DNA of 64,000 nucleotides, taken from assembly GCF_000003815.2 (NCBI RefSeq), contig NC_049983.1, forward strand, positions 12,500,337 to 12,564,336, given 5' to 3'. Positions 1-9,759 of the stretch are shown here, piece by piece. Made by a program: the position numbers and the translations under genes. The notes beneath the pieces are model-generated. The model was not told the origin of the DNA. It was given only the letters and a program-made list of their open reading frames with translations, and ran no database searches. Each line of letters begins with the position of its first letter. The first letter of the stretch is position 1. The DNA is from Branchiostoma floridae. Lineage: Eukaryota > Chordata > Leptocardii > Amphioxiformes > Branchiostomatidae.

Positions 1-364
1 GTACCTCAAAGTAACGTTACTGTACATAAGTTACTATACTTAAAAATGAGATGCGTTTCTGCCTTCTTATGTCGATTACGCCTATCAGTTCCAGTCCCAA
101 TCACAATAGACAATAGAGTAAACCAGTAGGGCCAAAGTATTGGCGACTGGGTGATTGTTTAGGGTGCACAACTTGCCCCAATTGTCTTAATGGCTAAAGG
201 ATGCCACATGTACAATGTCTAATGTTTTGTACCACATATTATTCCTAGTTATGGTGCTTTATTTTTTTACCGTTGGGCATATTTGCTCATTTGCATATAT
301 TTGCATTAACAGCCCTAAAACATGAAACCATCCCTAGACCATAGCACATTCTGTAAATGCAGAA

Positions 365-545
365 ACTTTCGCGGTGGTTTAATGTTCGCGGTTTTTGCGG
401 TGGCCGCTTCACCGCGAACTTAAAACCACCGCGAACATTTTTCTATGGCAGCAAGAGACTACAGTGCATGGTGCTACCGCGAACTTAAAACTGCGAAAAG
501 TCCTTTTTCCCGCTACCGCGAAATTAAATTCCCGCGAACTTGAAA
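365..545. repeat. Dispersed CG-rich repeat with CCGCGAA motifs, copy 1
   Basis: The stretch is built from repeated and inverted copies of a short CCGCGAACTTAAA-like motif, so parts can fold on themselves. A diverged copy with the same motif lies at 31466-31632. It looks like a non-autonomous mobile element; exact ends cannot be set from two copies. Confidence 0.55.
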
Positions 546-685
546 ATGACCGAGAGACACCAGACTATGATTCTATTGTACTTTCCTTAAGGCACCTCCC
601 CGAACACGTGACCCCCCCCCCCCCCCCCTTATCCCGTCCCCTTAGAAAGGCGAATGCAGCTCCAAACTTTTCTGTAATATTACAG

Positions 686-1063
686 GTTGGACTCAGAGCT
701 TGCAGGTTCACGGAAAGAGGAACTGTGTTTATCGTTAAAGCCGCAAGGGTCGCACCTGACTGGAGAGGCCAGGGAGTTGACCGAAAGTTGTCGCTGTACC
801 AAGAAGAGTGGGTCCGCCGGAATCGCTCAACTGTCAAGTATAAGCGATCAGTGATGGGTGACGTCCCTCGTGCCATGATAGAATCCACGAAGAAGAAGAT
901 GCGGCATGTTTTTAGCTTGGTGAGTTACAGCTACAAACACCCTGACTTAGCTCCGGATATTGCCCTGGCTAACCCTGACTACCATGCAGCTCATGATCCA
1001 ACCCAAGCGGTTTCTATCCGTCTGAACAAAATACATTCATTAGACAACTTTCAGGACTACTGA
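686..1063 (+). CDS. NAT16-like GNAT N-acetyltransferase, 3' exon (partial)
   Basis: Open reading of about 125 codons after a good acceptor (TATTACAG, ending at 685), in phase 0 and closed by TGA at 1061-1063. The segment VAPDWRGQGV with its upstream strand (ERGTVFIVKAAR) matches the acetyl-CoA-binding motif A of GNAT enzymes. The following LSLYQEEWVRR and VKYKR blocks resemble the NAT16/histidine N-acetyltransferase group (family knowledge from memory). Earlier exons would lie before the window. The open frame upstream of 686 runs through a dispersed repeat and is not coding. A consensus donor GTAAGT starts two bases after the stop, so whether this stop is the true C-terminus is unclear. The protein ends sooner after motif A than I expect for NAT16. 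It could be a decayed copy. Confidence 0.5.
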   Translation, partial: VGLRACRFTERGTVFIVKAARVAPDWRGQGVDRKLSLYQEEWVRRNRSTVKYKRSVMGDVPRAMIESTKKKMRHVFSLVSYSYKHPDLAPDIALANPDYHAAHDPTQAVSIRLNKIHSLDNFQDY

Positions 1064-1164
1064 CCGTAAGTGACATAACTTTATTCCACCTCAGCCCTTC
1101 ATTGGGTACCAGTGCGGACCCAGTCTGTGGTGGCGACAGAACCCGGGTCAGCTGGCTCGGCTGG

Positions 1165-1345
1165 ACAGGAGAAATAATTTACCACCTTCTCTTTCATCTG
1201 GGAGCGGTCGGCGTTTTGGGGGTAGCTGTGATTCGCGATTTTCAACATGGGCAAGGCTCTGGAGTTCTCGCGCCCCTAGCTTTACTCACACTACTGCGCT
1301 GCAGTACAAACGTTCTGTGAAAACATGACCCACTCGTTGACTTCA
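1165..1345 (+). repeat. Duplicated 5' flank of the cysteine-rich gene, block A copy 1
   Basis: About 180 bases upstream of the first cysteine-rich gene, nearly identical to 4209-4410 with only a few differences. Both copies hold the same short reading frame ending in CSTNVL. It may be promoter or 5' UTR sequence copied with the gene. I found no strong TATA box in it. Confidence 0.75.
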
Positions 1346-1557
1346 GCCGAAGCTGCCATGACAACAACAACAGCATTCTTTTGTTCGAAAAGAAACGTGT
1401 TCCGAAACTAGGGATAAAGAACCAAAACGTTAAAATTCGAGAACAGACCTAGAGCGAAAGAAAACCACACACGGCTCAACAGGTCACGGACTGAAGGTGT
1501 GTTTTCTTGTCTCCGCTTGCCCTGTGACCGTCCTATTGAGTGGAAACGTGAAGAACG

Positions 1558-3128
1558 ATGAGACGTCTCCTGGTTGGGGTCCTCATTGTCCTCATAGCCG
1601 GAATGGTGAGTAGAAATGCCCTGAGAACATTTAGTACCTCCGTTTTGAAAAGTGTGAAGCGTTTGACCGACCATAGGTACTTATTGTCGATACTTATCAT
1701 CGCAAGGCTATATTTCGACTACAAAAATCTAAACTTCTTGTAATGACATTACCATAAATGTTGACGAGTAAAGTCATCTATATAGTCATGCACTACACGA
1801 CCTCATGCTTTTGAATGACCCTGGTGAATATTTCTGCATGTAACATATAGCAGTTATTGTAGGATGTACGTAAACGTTGAGCACTAGGTCTACGTGGCTA
1901 TAGAAAAGTCTTCAAGATTCATATATTCACGATTTTTAAATGTTTAAAAGGAGACTTTTTTCACAAATCACAGGCTGTGGAGGGATTTAATAGGAGGAAG
2001 CCTGGTCCTGTGAAGCTGTTCACCAACAACTACTTGAAGAGACTTGATAAGATCTTAGGGCCCAGGCCGGAGCTGGAAGGTGTTGTGTGTTCCGACGACA
2101 GGGGCTGCAACTCCGGCGAATGTTGCACGAAGTACAAACGGTGCAGGCCGATGATTTCGGGGGAGGAGTGCTACCCCTTGAAGATCTTGAATATGGAATC
2201 GTGTCCATGCGAGGGCGGGATGAAGTGTCAAGTCTACCGCCACCTGCAATGGAGTCATGTAATGCACCAGAAGGGAACCTGCGTACCAGAGGACGAGTAC
2301 AAGGAACTGGTATGTAGTGTACATACGTGGTCAACGTACTTAGTAGTTATTGCAAATCACAATAGATAGACGAGCTGGTTTTATTCGGTGGTTACCAATG
2401 ACATGTTCGCTTCTGCTATCCGATCTGGAGACTTGCACATTCAAACTGTTTGGTGGTAAAATCAGTTAATCAAGGAATGGGTTCTAGAGCGCTGGTTCGA
2501 TGACAACAGGCCCTCCCGCAAGTGACGGAGGGCGTTTCCGGTGTTGGAACGCCTGTTCGAACAATCGCTTGAATCCATTCCATAATTCGTCCATATGTGG
2601 GGACCAATCAGCGCCTGCGTCCATAATTTGGACGATTCCAGAAGTTAACATGGTCACCGTTCCCAGACGGAAACACAGAGAAGCGACTGTATATAGTGTA
2701 TAATGAATGTCAGAGCTAGAAGCGACTGTATATAGTATATAATGAACGTCAGAGCGAACTTCTTTCCGGATGGTACCCAGGCTACAATGACCAGGCGTTA
2801 TGGCACCATATACAGCGCTTGGGGCGGGTCATTAACTCTTAATTATTCGAATACTGCCCCAGCTATACAAAGTTCTATTCCCTCCAAAGTTGACTTGATT
2901 AAAAGATATGTTTACCATTTTCTGTACCGGTTATGAACAAGTTCAATCTCATCGCTTCGAATTTCTTTTCACCTGCAGGAACTTAAGACCTACGACGAGT
3001 GGACCGACAAGGACCCATCCGGAATCAAGAAGTACCTGGGGAACAAGTGGAGGAACCAGATTGGGTTCACTTCCGGTGTCCTTGGTCGGGGGAGAAAACG
3101 CCGAAGTGTCCAGAAAAACGCACATTAG
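1558..3128 (+). CDS. Secreted ten-cysteine protein, Dickkopf Cys-2/prokineticin type, copy 1
   Basis: Three exons: 1558-1605, 1974-2309, 2979-3128, with GTGAGT and GTATGT donors and all junctions in phase 0. Predicted 177 residues. Residues 1-17 are a signal peptide (MRRLLVGVLIVLIAGM plus A). Exon 2 carries ten cysteines in the order C-x5-C-x5-CC-x5-C-x8-C-x9-C-x-C-x5-C-x14-C, including GECC, an RCRP turn and a CPC pair. This is the colipase-fold pattern shared by Dickkopf Cys-2 domains, prokineticins and astakines. The N-terminal AVIT receptor motif of prokineticins is absent. Exon 3 is basic and ends with a furin-like RGRKRRS site. Likely an extracellular ligand; receptor unknown. A tandem relative lies at 6862-9492. 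The start was chosen because it opens the hydrophobic leader shared with copy 2. Confidence 0.8.
2375..2490. repeat. Dispersed repeat, copy 1
   Basis: The stretch around TTCGCTTCTGCTATC through GTTAATCAAGGAATGGG recurs at 63900-64000 with moderate divergence. It sits in intron 2 of the cysteine-rich gene. Family unknown. Confidence 0.5.
2679..2757. repeat. Two-unit tandem repeat
   Basis: About 40 bases around AAGCGACTGTATATAGT are repeated twice with few differences, in intron 2 of the first cysteine-rich gene. Confidence 0.7.
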
Positions 3129-3357
3129 ACCCGAAACATGATGGGCTGCTTGCAAGAAGGAACAATCGCTGCAGTTTATTGCCCGATAATATCCCCGTAC
3201 TCTCCAGTGACTTTAATACAGATGTATTTCTCACATAGTACACAGCTAGAAAAATATTTCAACAGGCCACATGAAACCTTGAAAAGAGGCATCTATAGCG
3301 AACATATCAAGTAAACACATCCTCATCTACACATTTTTGCTCTGTGAATACTTTTGA

Positions 3358-3363
3358 ATTAAA
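3358..3363 (+). terminator. Polyadenylation signal ATTAAA, copy 1 gene
   Basis: ATTAAA lies 230 bases after the stop, in a 3' flank that aligns with the flank of copy 2, where the equivalent site is a perfect AATAAA (9686-9691). Confidence 0.5.
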
Positions 3364-3877
3364 ACTGCAGCAGAACAACATTGTGTCAGTTTTCAGTTTT
3401 AGTTTTCGCATACATATATGTAAGAGACAGGAGGGTAGCTTTTCGGGGGCCAATTGTTGCATAAGTTACATGTACTTACATACAGAGACTATCTTTCATC
3501 CACACATATGTGCTGAACAAGGCAAGGTCTCGCACATATAGCAGGCGGAGGCTCAAATGTATGATCACTTCGCTGTGGTGTTCATGCACTATGATCAACG
3601 AGCACGAGTACAACAACTACAAGTACTAGTAGTCAAAAATACGTTGCTCTAGTGGTTCTAAAAGTATTTCTACCATCACACAACTTTTCTAACTGTCTGT
3701 TCTAACGGGCATCTACACAACGCCTGATCGTTGCTGAATCTGCCAAAGGAGACGTTTTAAGTACACATCCTGACCATATTAACCTACCAACGCCCTAACC
3801 AAAGTAGTTATTTGGAAGAATAGAACATACCTCGTCTGAGAAGCGATGCCAATGCTTCAGTCATTGGTTATTTTCTA

Positions 3878-3972
3878 ACGAATAATGCAACAGTAATATC
3901 GTACTACCGTCAATAAAATTTAGTATTGTTAAAAACACAGCAACTACTAGTCTAGGGTAACTACCAATGTAA
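3878..3972. repeat. Dispersed repeat with relative at 19300-19386
   Basis: Shared blocks include AATAATGCAACAGTAAT and TTGTTAAAAACACAGCA, then CAACTACCAATGTAAT. The rest of 3440-4200, between copy 1 and the duplicated block, shows no gene that I can recognise. Confidence 0.5.
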
Positions 3973-4208
3973 TTTGTTCTGGATTAGGAAAATTTGGAGC
4001 CATTCACTTCTGGGCTTTTGAATGGGCAATGTAACAACTTCACGCATTTGTTATCTTTTCACTATGACGTTATTGTCGAGAAATCCATTTTTAAGTGACA
4101 TTTAACGTTGTTCACTATGCGTCAGTATGACATTATAACTAGAAAGTCTACTTTTATTCAACTCCCTGGCCACAGGAATCCTGAGCCGAATGTAAAAGAT
4201 CTTATGTC

Positions 4209-4424
4209 GCGATGCTCAATAACATTGACAGGAGAAATAATTTACCACCTTCTCTTTCATCTGGGAGCGGTCGGCGTTTTGGGGGTAGCTCTGATTCGCG
4301 ATTTTCAACATGGGCAAGGCTCTGGAGTTCTGGCGCCCCTAGCTTTACTCACACTACTGCGCTGCAGTACAAACGTTCTGTGAAAACATAACCCACTCGT
4401 TGACTTCAGAAGGTGCCATGACAC
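4209..4424 (+). repeat. Duplicated 5' flank, block A copy 2
   Basis: Near-identical to 1165-1345. It ends with the motif CCCACTCGTTGACTTCAG and the following bases. The same motif recurs at 6605-6640, where the rest of the flank (block B) of the second cysteine-rich gene begins. Blocks A and B are contiguous in copy 1 but here are split by the SEA-domain gene. Confidence 0.8.
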
Positions 4425-4511
4425 ACAGGTGTAGATCGTAAGATAGACCTAGGATTTTACCGAACTAATGTTTTGCACATCGGCATGTACGAGATCTACT
4501 TCATACTTTAG

Positions 4512-6428
4512 TTCCACCTACGTTCTTGTTCGAACTGACCATCTCTTATGTGGAGTTACGGAGGAACTCAACGAGCCAACATCTCAGACTTTCACATCAC
4601 TCGGCTCGCATCTGAGCTATCAGAAACAGTAAGTGTGTTTTGTAACATGTCCTGAATACAACGATATTCACATTGAATTATTCCCATTTATTCTCTTGTA
4701 TGATATGTATGCTGATATGATTTCTTAGAATAGGATGATACCAAGAAATATATTTTCAGCTATTTCAGGTATTGATCAATGATATCACACAGTAGATTTT
4801 AACCATTCATTCGGGAAGGATGTCTACGATACCCACCTTTAAGTGAAGTAGAGCGATTGCTAAGATCACGTCTGTTTTTGTGTTGCAAGATCTGGTCTTC
4901 GCTGAACAAGAGCCATGTTGGAGCTGACATCATTAACATCGTCATCACCAGTTTCCGTAGGGGAAGTGTGGTAGCAGACTACTACATTCAGTTACGTCAG
5001 AGTACAGAGGTCACGGACAGGGAAATACAAGAAACACTCAGGTCCGCTCTGAGGAACAGCACGGACTTAAACCACTCCTTAGATATACGTATACAACTTG
5101 AGTCAATGTGAGTCTATCAAATTTTCTCTTTAAGGTATATGTCAATAAGGCAGACACTAACTGATCATGAGGTTGTTATGCTATATCCTGTCCATTTCCT
5201 AAAGTACATAATACCAATGGTGACAGCTGAGAGACATAGTAACAACGGCCAGTGCATTAATTAGAAACCAGGGAACGTCAAGCCTTGATGTTTGCTGACC
5301 TATTGATGCACATACTTCAAAAGTAGAACATTTCAAGGTTTGACAAGCCACGGCTTTTTCATGATGAAGTCTTAACATATCTTTTCATATCTTCCAGATG
5401 TGTGAAGGTGGACGGAGTCAGCACGTGTAAAGATGACGGGTCGCCACAGTGGCCACCGTGGGCAACATACGCCATTGCAGGGTGTGCAGGTCTGGCCGTC
5501 TTGGCTACCTTAGCCTTGATAGTCAGCAGAGTCCATAAAAGGTAAGTAATACTGAGCGTTCGTTACGTGAAGCAATATTCAGTAAGGAACAACGAGGCAA
5601 TACCACTACAAGACGCTTCCGCTCAGTTTCCCCTTACTTCACGTACAATCAATAACAAAAAACGATGTTTTATGTACAATGATGTCTTTGAAAAACTCAA
5701 AATCTTTCCTTAAAAAAAACATTGTTTTGCCTGAACCTTGTAATTATTTTTATCGTAAGGCATAGGGAGCAAAGGTTACCTCGTGTACGTATGTTAAAAA
5801 GGTAAGGTTAAAGTTGCCAGTGCATCTATGCAGATGCTTAGGGTGGCGCCCATCTCCACTTCAAAGCCCACATTTGTGCAAGTCACTACATCAGGGGGCT
5901 GGTCCGCTGGTAGTGATGTGTGTTTAACTTCCATACTCTTCCTCATTAGTGCTGAGTGCTAATCAGAGAAAGCAGCATGTACCATTTTTAGAGTCTTTTG
6001 TATGACTCGGACGGGGATCGAGCTCACGACCTACCGAATGCAAAGTATGTGCTTTGCTAATTAAATGTACTATACACAGCCGTCTTCTGATAATGCCCGT
6101 TCTTTTACAGTGGTAGATTCTCGTGGGAATTAGAGCAACAGAGTGATGGTCCTGACCTTGGCGGTGGATCCAACATGCCGTAAGTTCACTCATATTATTC
6201 ACCATGACAGATCAGAAAATTAGGACGATTTTTTTAAGAGTCATTATTCCTATTTATATTTACATGCAAGCAAATACTAAAAGCTCAGCAAAACTCCTCA
6301 TGTCATCTGCAAACGACAAATTTTAATATTGAATTGTTTCAGGGGCTAGAGGGCAATTGTATTACAGAACCTTTTGCAATTTTTTCAGGGACACCAACCA
6401 TCACATGAACCCCCTTTATAACGTGTAA
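4512..6428 (+). CDS. SEA-domain single-pass membrane protein, 3' part
   Basis: Exons: about 4512-4628, 4844-5107, 5398-5541, 6111-6179, 6389-6428. Phases agree at the last four junctions. Reading across the first junction gives the N-terminal SEA segment (EELNEPTSQTFTSLGSHLS) followed by the signature half (VITSFRRGSVVADYYIQL). SEA domains are extracellular modules, often self-cleaved at a G-S bond; FRRGSVV fits that site. Next come two cysteines (CVKVDGVSTC), a membrane helix at about residues 12-35 of exon 3 (AIAGCAGLAVLATLALIV), and a short tail ending NPLYNV at TAA 6426-6428. A donor-like GTGTAAGT overlaps that stop, so the tail could be longer. No signal peptide or upstream domains were found. 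In the first exon two frames both look SEA-like (FELTISYV, then TEELNEP), which suggests a one-base frame change or a mis-set exon start. Confidence 0.6.
5805..6062 (-). repeat. tRNA-derived SINE, copy 1
   Basis: Read on the minus strand, a tRNA-like head with a B-box-like GAGCTCGATCCCC is followed by a body containing GAGGAAGAGTATGGAAG and GGAGATGGGCGCC. The body matches 21685-21850 on the plus strand. It lies in an intron of the SEA gene and overlaps the region just before its fourth exon. Confidence 0.6.
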
Positions 6429-6594
6429 GTATACAATGTTCGCATATAGCGTGTGGAAGTCACGTCGCTACTACTGATTATTACTTCGACCAGAAGACAT
6501 CTTTTGACAGAATGTTCTTTGATACCCGATAGATTAAAACATTCGTAAGCCATTTTTTATTTATTTATTTATTTTTGTTTCTAATTAGTCAATG

Positions 6595-6860
6595 TGATGA
6601 AAACATGACCCACTCGTTGACTTCAGAAGGTGCCATGACAACATTCAACAACAACAACAGCATTCTTTTGTTCGAAAAGAAACATGTTCCGAAACTAGGC
6701 ATAAAGAACCAAAACGTTAAAATTCGAGAACAGACCTAGAGCGAAAGAAACCCACGCACGGCTCAACAGGTCACGGACTGAAGGTACAGACTGAAGGTGT
6801 GTTTTCTTGTCTCCGCTTGCCCTGTTACCGACCTATTGAGTGGAAACGTGAAGAACATAA
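6595..6860 (+). repeat. Duplicated 5' flank, block B copy 2
   Basis: Aligns with 1316-1557 upstream of copy 1, including CATTCTTTTGTTCGAAAAG and TGTGTTTTCTTGTCTCCGC. It carries the leader and probable 5' UTR of the second cysteine-rich gene. Confidence 0.85.
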
Positions 6861-6861
6861 C

Positions 6862-9492
6862 ATGAAGACGATGAGACGTCTCTTGGTTGGGGTCATCATT
6901 GTCCTCATAGCCGGAATGGTGAGTACAAATGTCCGATTGTATCCCCGTTTTGAAGAAAAAGTGAAGCGTTTGACAGGCAGACCCTATGTGCTTTTTTCGA
7001 TACTTATCATCGCAAGGACATATTCTGACGACAAAAGTCTAAACTTCTTGTAATGACATTACCATGAATGTTGATGAGTAAACCTATCTATAGACACGTA
7101 CTACACGACGTCCTTTTACCATAACGTTGGATTAAAATGAAACATTTCTGCATGTAATGTTACATAGACCTGTGCTTCATTGAGGCAAAGTTGTTGTTCA
7201 GACGAAGACAAAGTGCATATATTGTAGGATGTACGTAAACGTTATGTAGCAATAGGTCTACGTGGCTATACATTCAAGATTCATATATTCACGATTCTAA
7301 GCGTAAAGGGAGATTTATGTACATGTATATATATATATGCTCGTCGTAGTGTTGTCGGTGTATTTTTGATGGTTATGGTGATATTATATATATATATATA
7401 TATCATCAATCCCCCCCCCCCCCCCAAATTACAGGCAGTTGAGGTGGCAGGTTCTAGGTGTAGAGCGGACGGCGACTGCGAGCCTGACGAATGCTGCACG
7501 GCGTACCGTACGTGCAAGCCGAAGATTAGGGAAAAGGGTATGTGCCACCTCCGCTCACTCCATATCTATGCTGGACAACATTGTGGCTGCGATGATGGGC
7601 TCAAGTGTCAACCCTTGTCCGGCATGGCTGCGCTTTTCGCGGGAGGGTTTGGGTGGGGAAGGTGCACCAGGTGAAGAAAGAGGTATGTACACATCGTTCG
7701 TGGAAAACGTACTTAGTAGTTAGTGCAAATCACTATAGACCAAGCTTGACAATAATGACGATTCGCTTCGCTCACTAGGTGGTTTTATTCGGTGGATACA
7801 GTTGAACCACAGAGCTCTGTGCGTAGCGACGTCCGCGGTTTGGCCCCGCTGCATGGGTGTAGCTTGTATCCCCGTTTTGAAGAAAAAGTGAAGCATTTGA
7901 CAGACAGACCCTAGGCGCGTTTTGTCGATACTTTTCACTGCCATCGCAAGGACATATTTTGACGACAAAAGTCTAAACTTCTTGTATTACATTACTTGTT
8001 GTAATGACATTACCATAAATGTTAATGAGTAAAGCCATGCACTACGCGACCTCGTCCTTTTGCCATAACGTTATTATAACATTCTGCATGTGACGTTACA
8101 TAGGCGTGTGTTCCATTGAGACAAAGTTGTTGTTCAAACATAGAGCAGATATTGTAGGATGTACGTAAACATCCTTTAGCACTAGGTCTACCTGACTATA
8201 CAAGATTCATAAAACGCTAGTTCACCTTTATCCACGGGGTAACCTTTATCCGTCGTATATAAAATCGTAGGTTAGACACTCGACTTCAACATATGTGCGT
8301 ATTGTTACAACTTTTGTAAATTTTGCGTGGTGCAACAAAACTAATTTCTTGTATTAGAATCGGTATGAACGCAGCTGCCACATGAAATATACTAGTAATA
8401 AATGACACGATAACCGTCAAGTACAGGTAGACAGAGGTTTAGTATGGGGTACTGATCTTTGAAATATCGTCAAATTTGAAGTTAATCAGATTCGAATTTC
8501 AGAGTACTATCTTGGTTCGAAGGATGGAACTCAGCCAGCGGGGGTCAGGTGATGTTGCAGCTTTCAGCCGGTGTTTGGAAAAAGTCACATACCAACAGCT
8601 CAAGATTTGTCGTCTGAAATAGGTTTTCTGAAACACTTCCAAATTAGACTGATGTCACGTGAAATCTAAACAAAGTAAGATTTATATGCAAGTTGACAAA
8701 TGCCATTGGATTAAGGTTTTTTTAAACTTAACTTAAAAGTTCTGTACTGAAGCACTGCGAAAGGTCATTGAGTTCGGCTACTCCATCAGAAAAAGATACC
8801 CTAGAATTCGACCTGTTCTTACATAACTTCGGGGCAAACCCGTTTCCGGTTAAATCAACCTGGGAATTTTGGTATCGATTGAACTTGAAGGTAAGGAAAT
8901 GGGCTATCGCGCTATGCAATTATGTAATGCATTGGATCTAGGTACATGAGCAGTAAAAGATGCTAGCACCTAAAAACTGCCCCCAAATCGCCTATGTTTC
9001 GAAAGCAATAACGTTCGCTGTCATTTTGTAATGTAACAAATATTTACATGAGTGTACTGGGCGAAACCTGTGAAAAAGTATGAAGATTGTGTAGGTATGA
9101 AGTATTTTTTTCTGAACAACAGGCAGTTGTTCACACCCATGCTGCGGGTCAAATCAGTTCGCGACAAAAGCCGTATCTAAGAAAATAACGCGCTAGAGTG
9201 ACCTGCGGTTCGACTGGTTATAGCAAAGGACCAGTCGTTATGACCTCGGGGCAGGTCATTAACCCTTAATCGTTCGAATACTGCCGCAGTTATCCAAAGC
9301 TTTATTGCCTCCAAAGTTGATTTGATTTGTTTAAAAAAAACATGTGGTTATAAACTTGTTCAATCCCCTCCCTTTGAATTTCTTTTCACCTGCAGGGAAT
9401 GGTCCGGTTGCGGTGTCCCTCATCGTGCTTGGGCGAACTTCGAAAAAGTGGAGTTCCCGACCAACAGTCGATTCTATAGACGCGAAACATGA
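6862..9492 (+). CDS. Secreted ten-cysteine protein, Dickkopf Cys-2/prokineticin type, copy 2
   Basis: Exons 6862-6918, 7435-7670, 9396-9492; predicted 129 residues. The leader (MKTMRRLLVGVIIVLIAGM) matches copy 1 with three extra residues. Exon 2 again has ten cysteines (DECC, CKPKI, HCGC, LKC, RCT), spaced like a Dickkopf Cys-2 domain. The last junction uses donor CACCAG/GTGAAG. If it were not spliced, TGA would follow within one codon and the protein would end RCTR. With splicing, exon 3 adds REWSGCGVPHR through FYRRET, an extra cysteine and a short tail unlike the basic tail of copy 1. Exon bodies have diverged far more than the leader, introns and 3' flank. AATAAA at 9686-9691. Confidence 0.75.
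7860..8215. repeat. Second copy of intron-1 sequence inside intron 2 of the second gene
   Basis: Sequence from GTATCCCCGTTTTGAAG onward repeats 6938-7290 of the same gene (shared GACGACAAAAGTCTAAACTTC, GATGTACGTAAAC). It points to an earlier internal duplication; no intact third cysteine-rich exon follows it. Confidence 0.75.
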
Positions 9493-9685
9493 TGGACTGC
9501 TTGCAAGGCTGAACAATACCTTCAGTTTATTGCCAGATAACCGACATCCCGGCCCCATCAGTGCACAGCTAGAAAAATATTTGAACTGGATACCAGAAAC
9601 TCTGAAAGAAGCATCTATAGCTAACATCAAGGAATTATCATATCATAATCAACGCATTTTCCGCTCCGTGAATACTGGATATTGA

Positions 9686-9691
9686 AATAAA
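9686..9691 (+). terminator. Polyadenylation signal AATAAA, copy 2 gene
   Basis: Consensus hexamer 194 bases after the stop, at the position aligned with ATTAAA of copy 1. Confidence 0.6.
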
Positions 9692-9759
9692 ATTGCAGCA
9701 GTTGCATGGACAACATTGCCAGTTTTCATTTTTAGTTTTAGCATACATCAGAGACAGGA

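Noticed and set aside
395-685. Upstream part of the long open frame at 395-1063
   Set aside because: It runs through a dispersed CG-rich repeat and a poly-C run; coding character starts only after the acceptor at 685.
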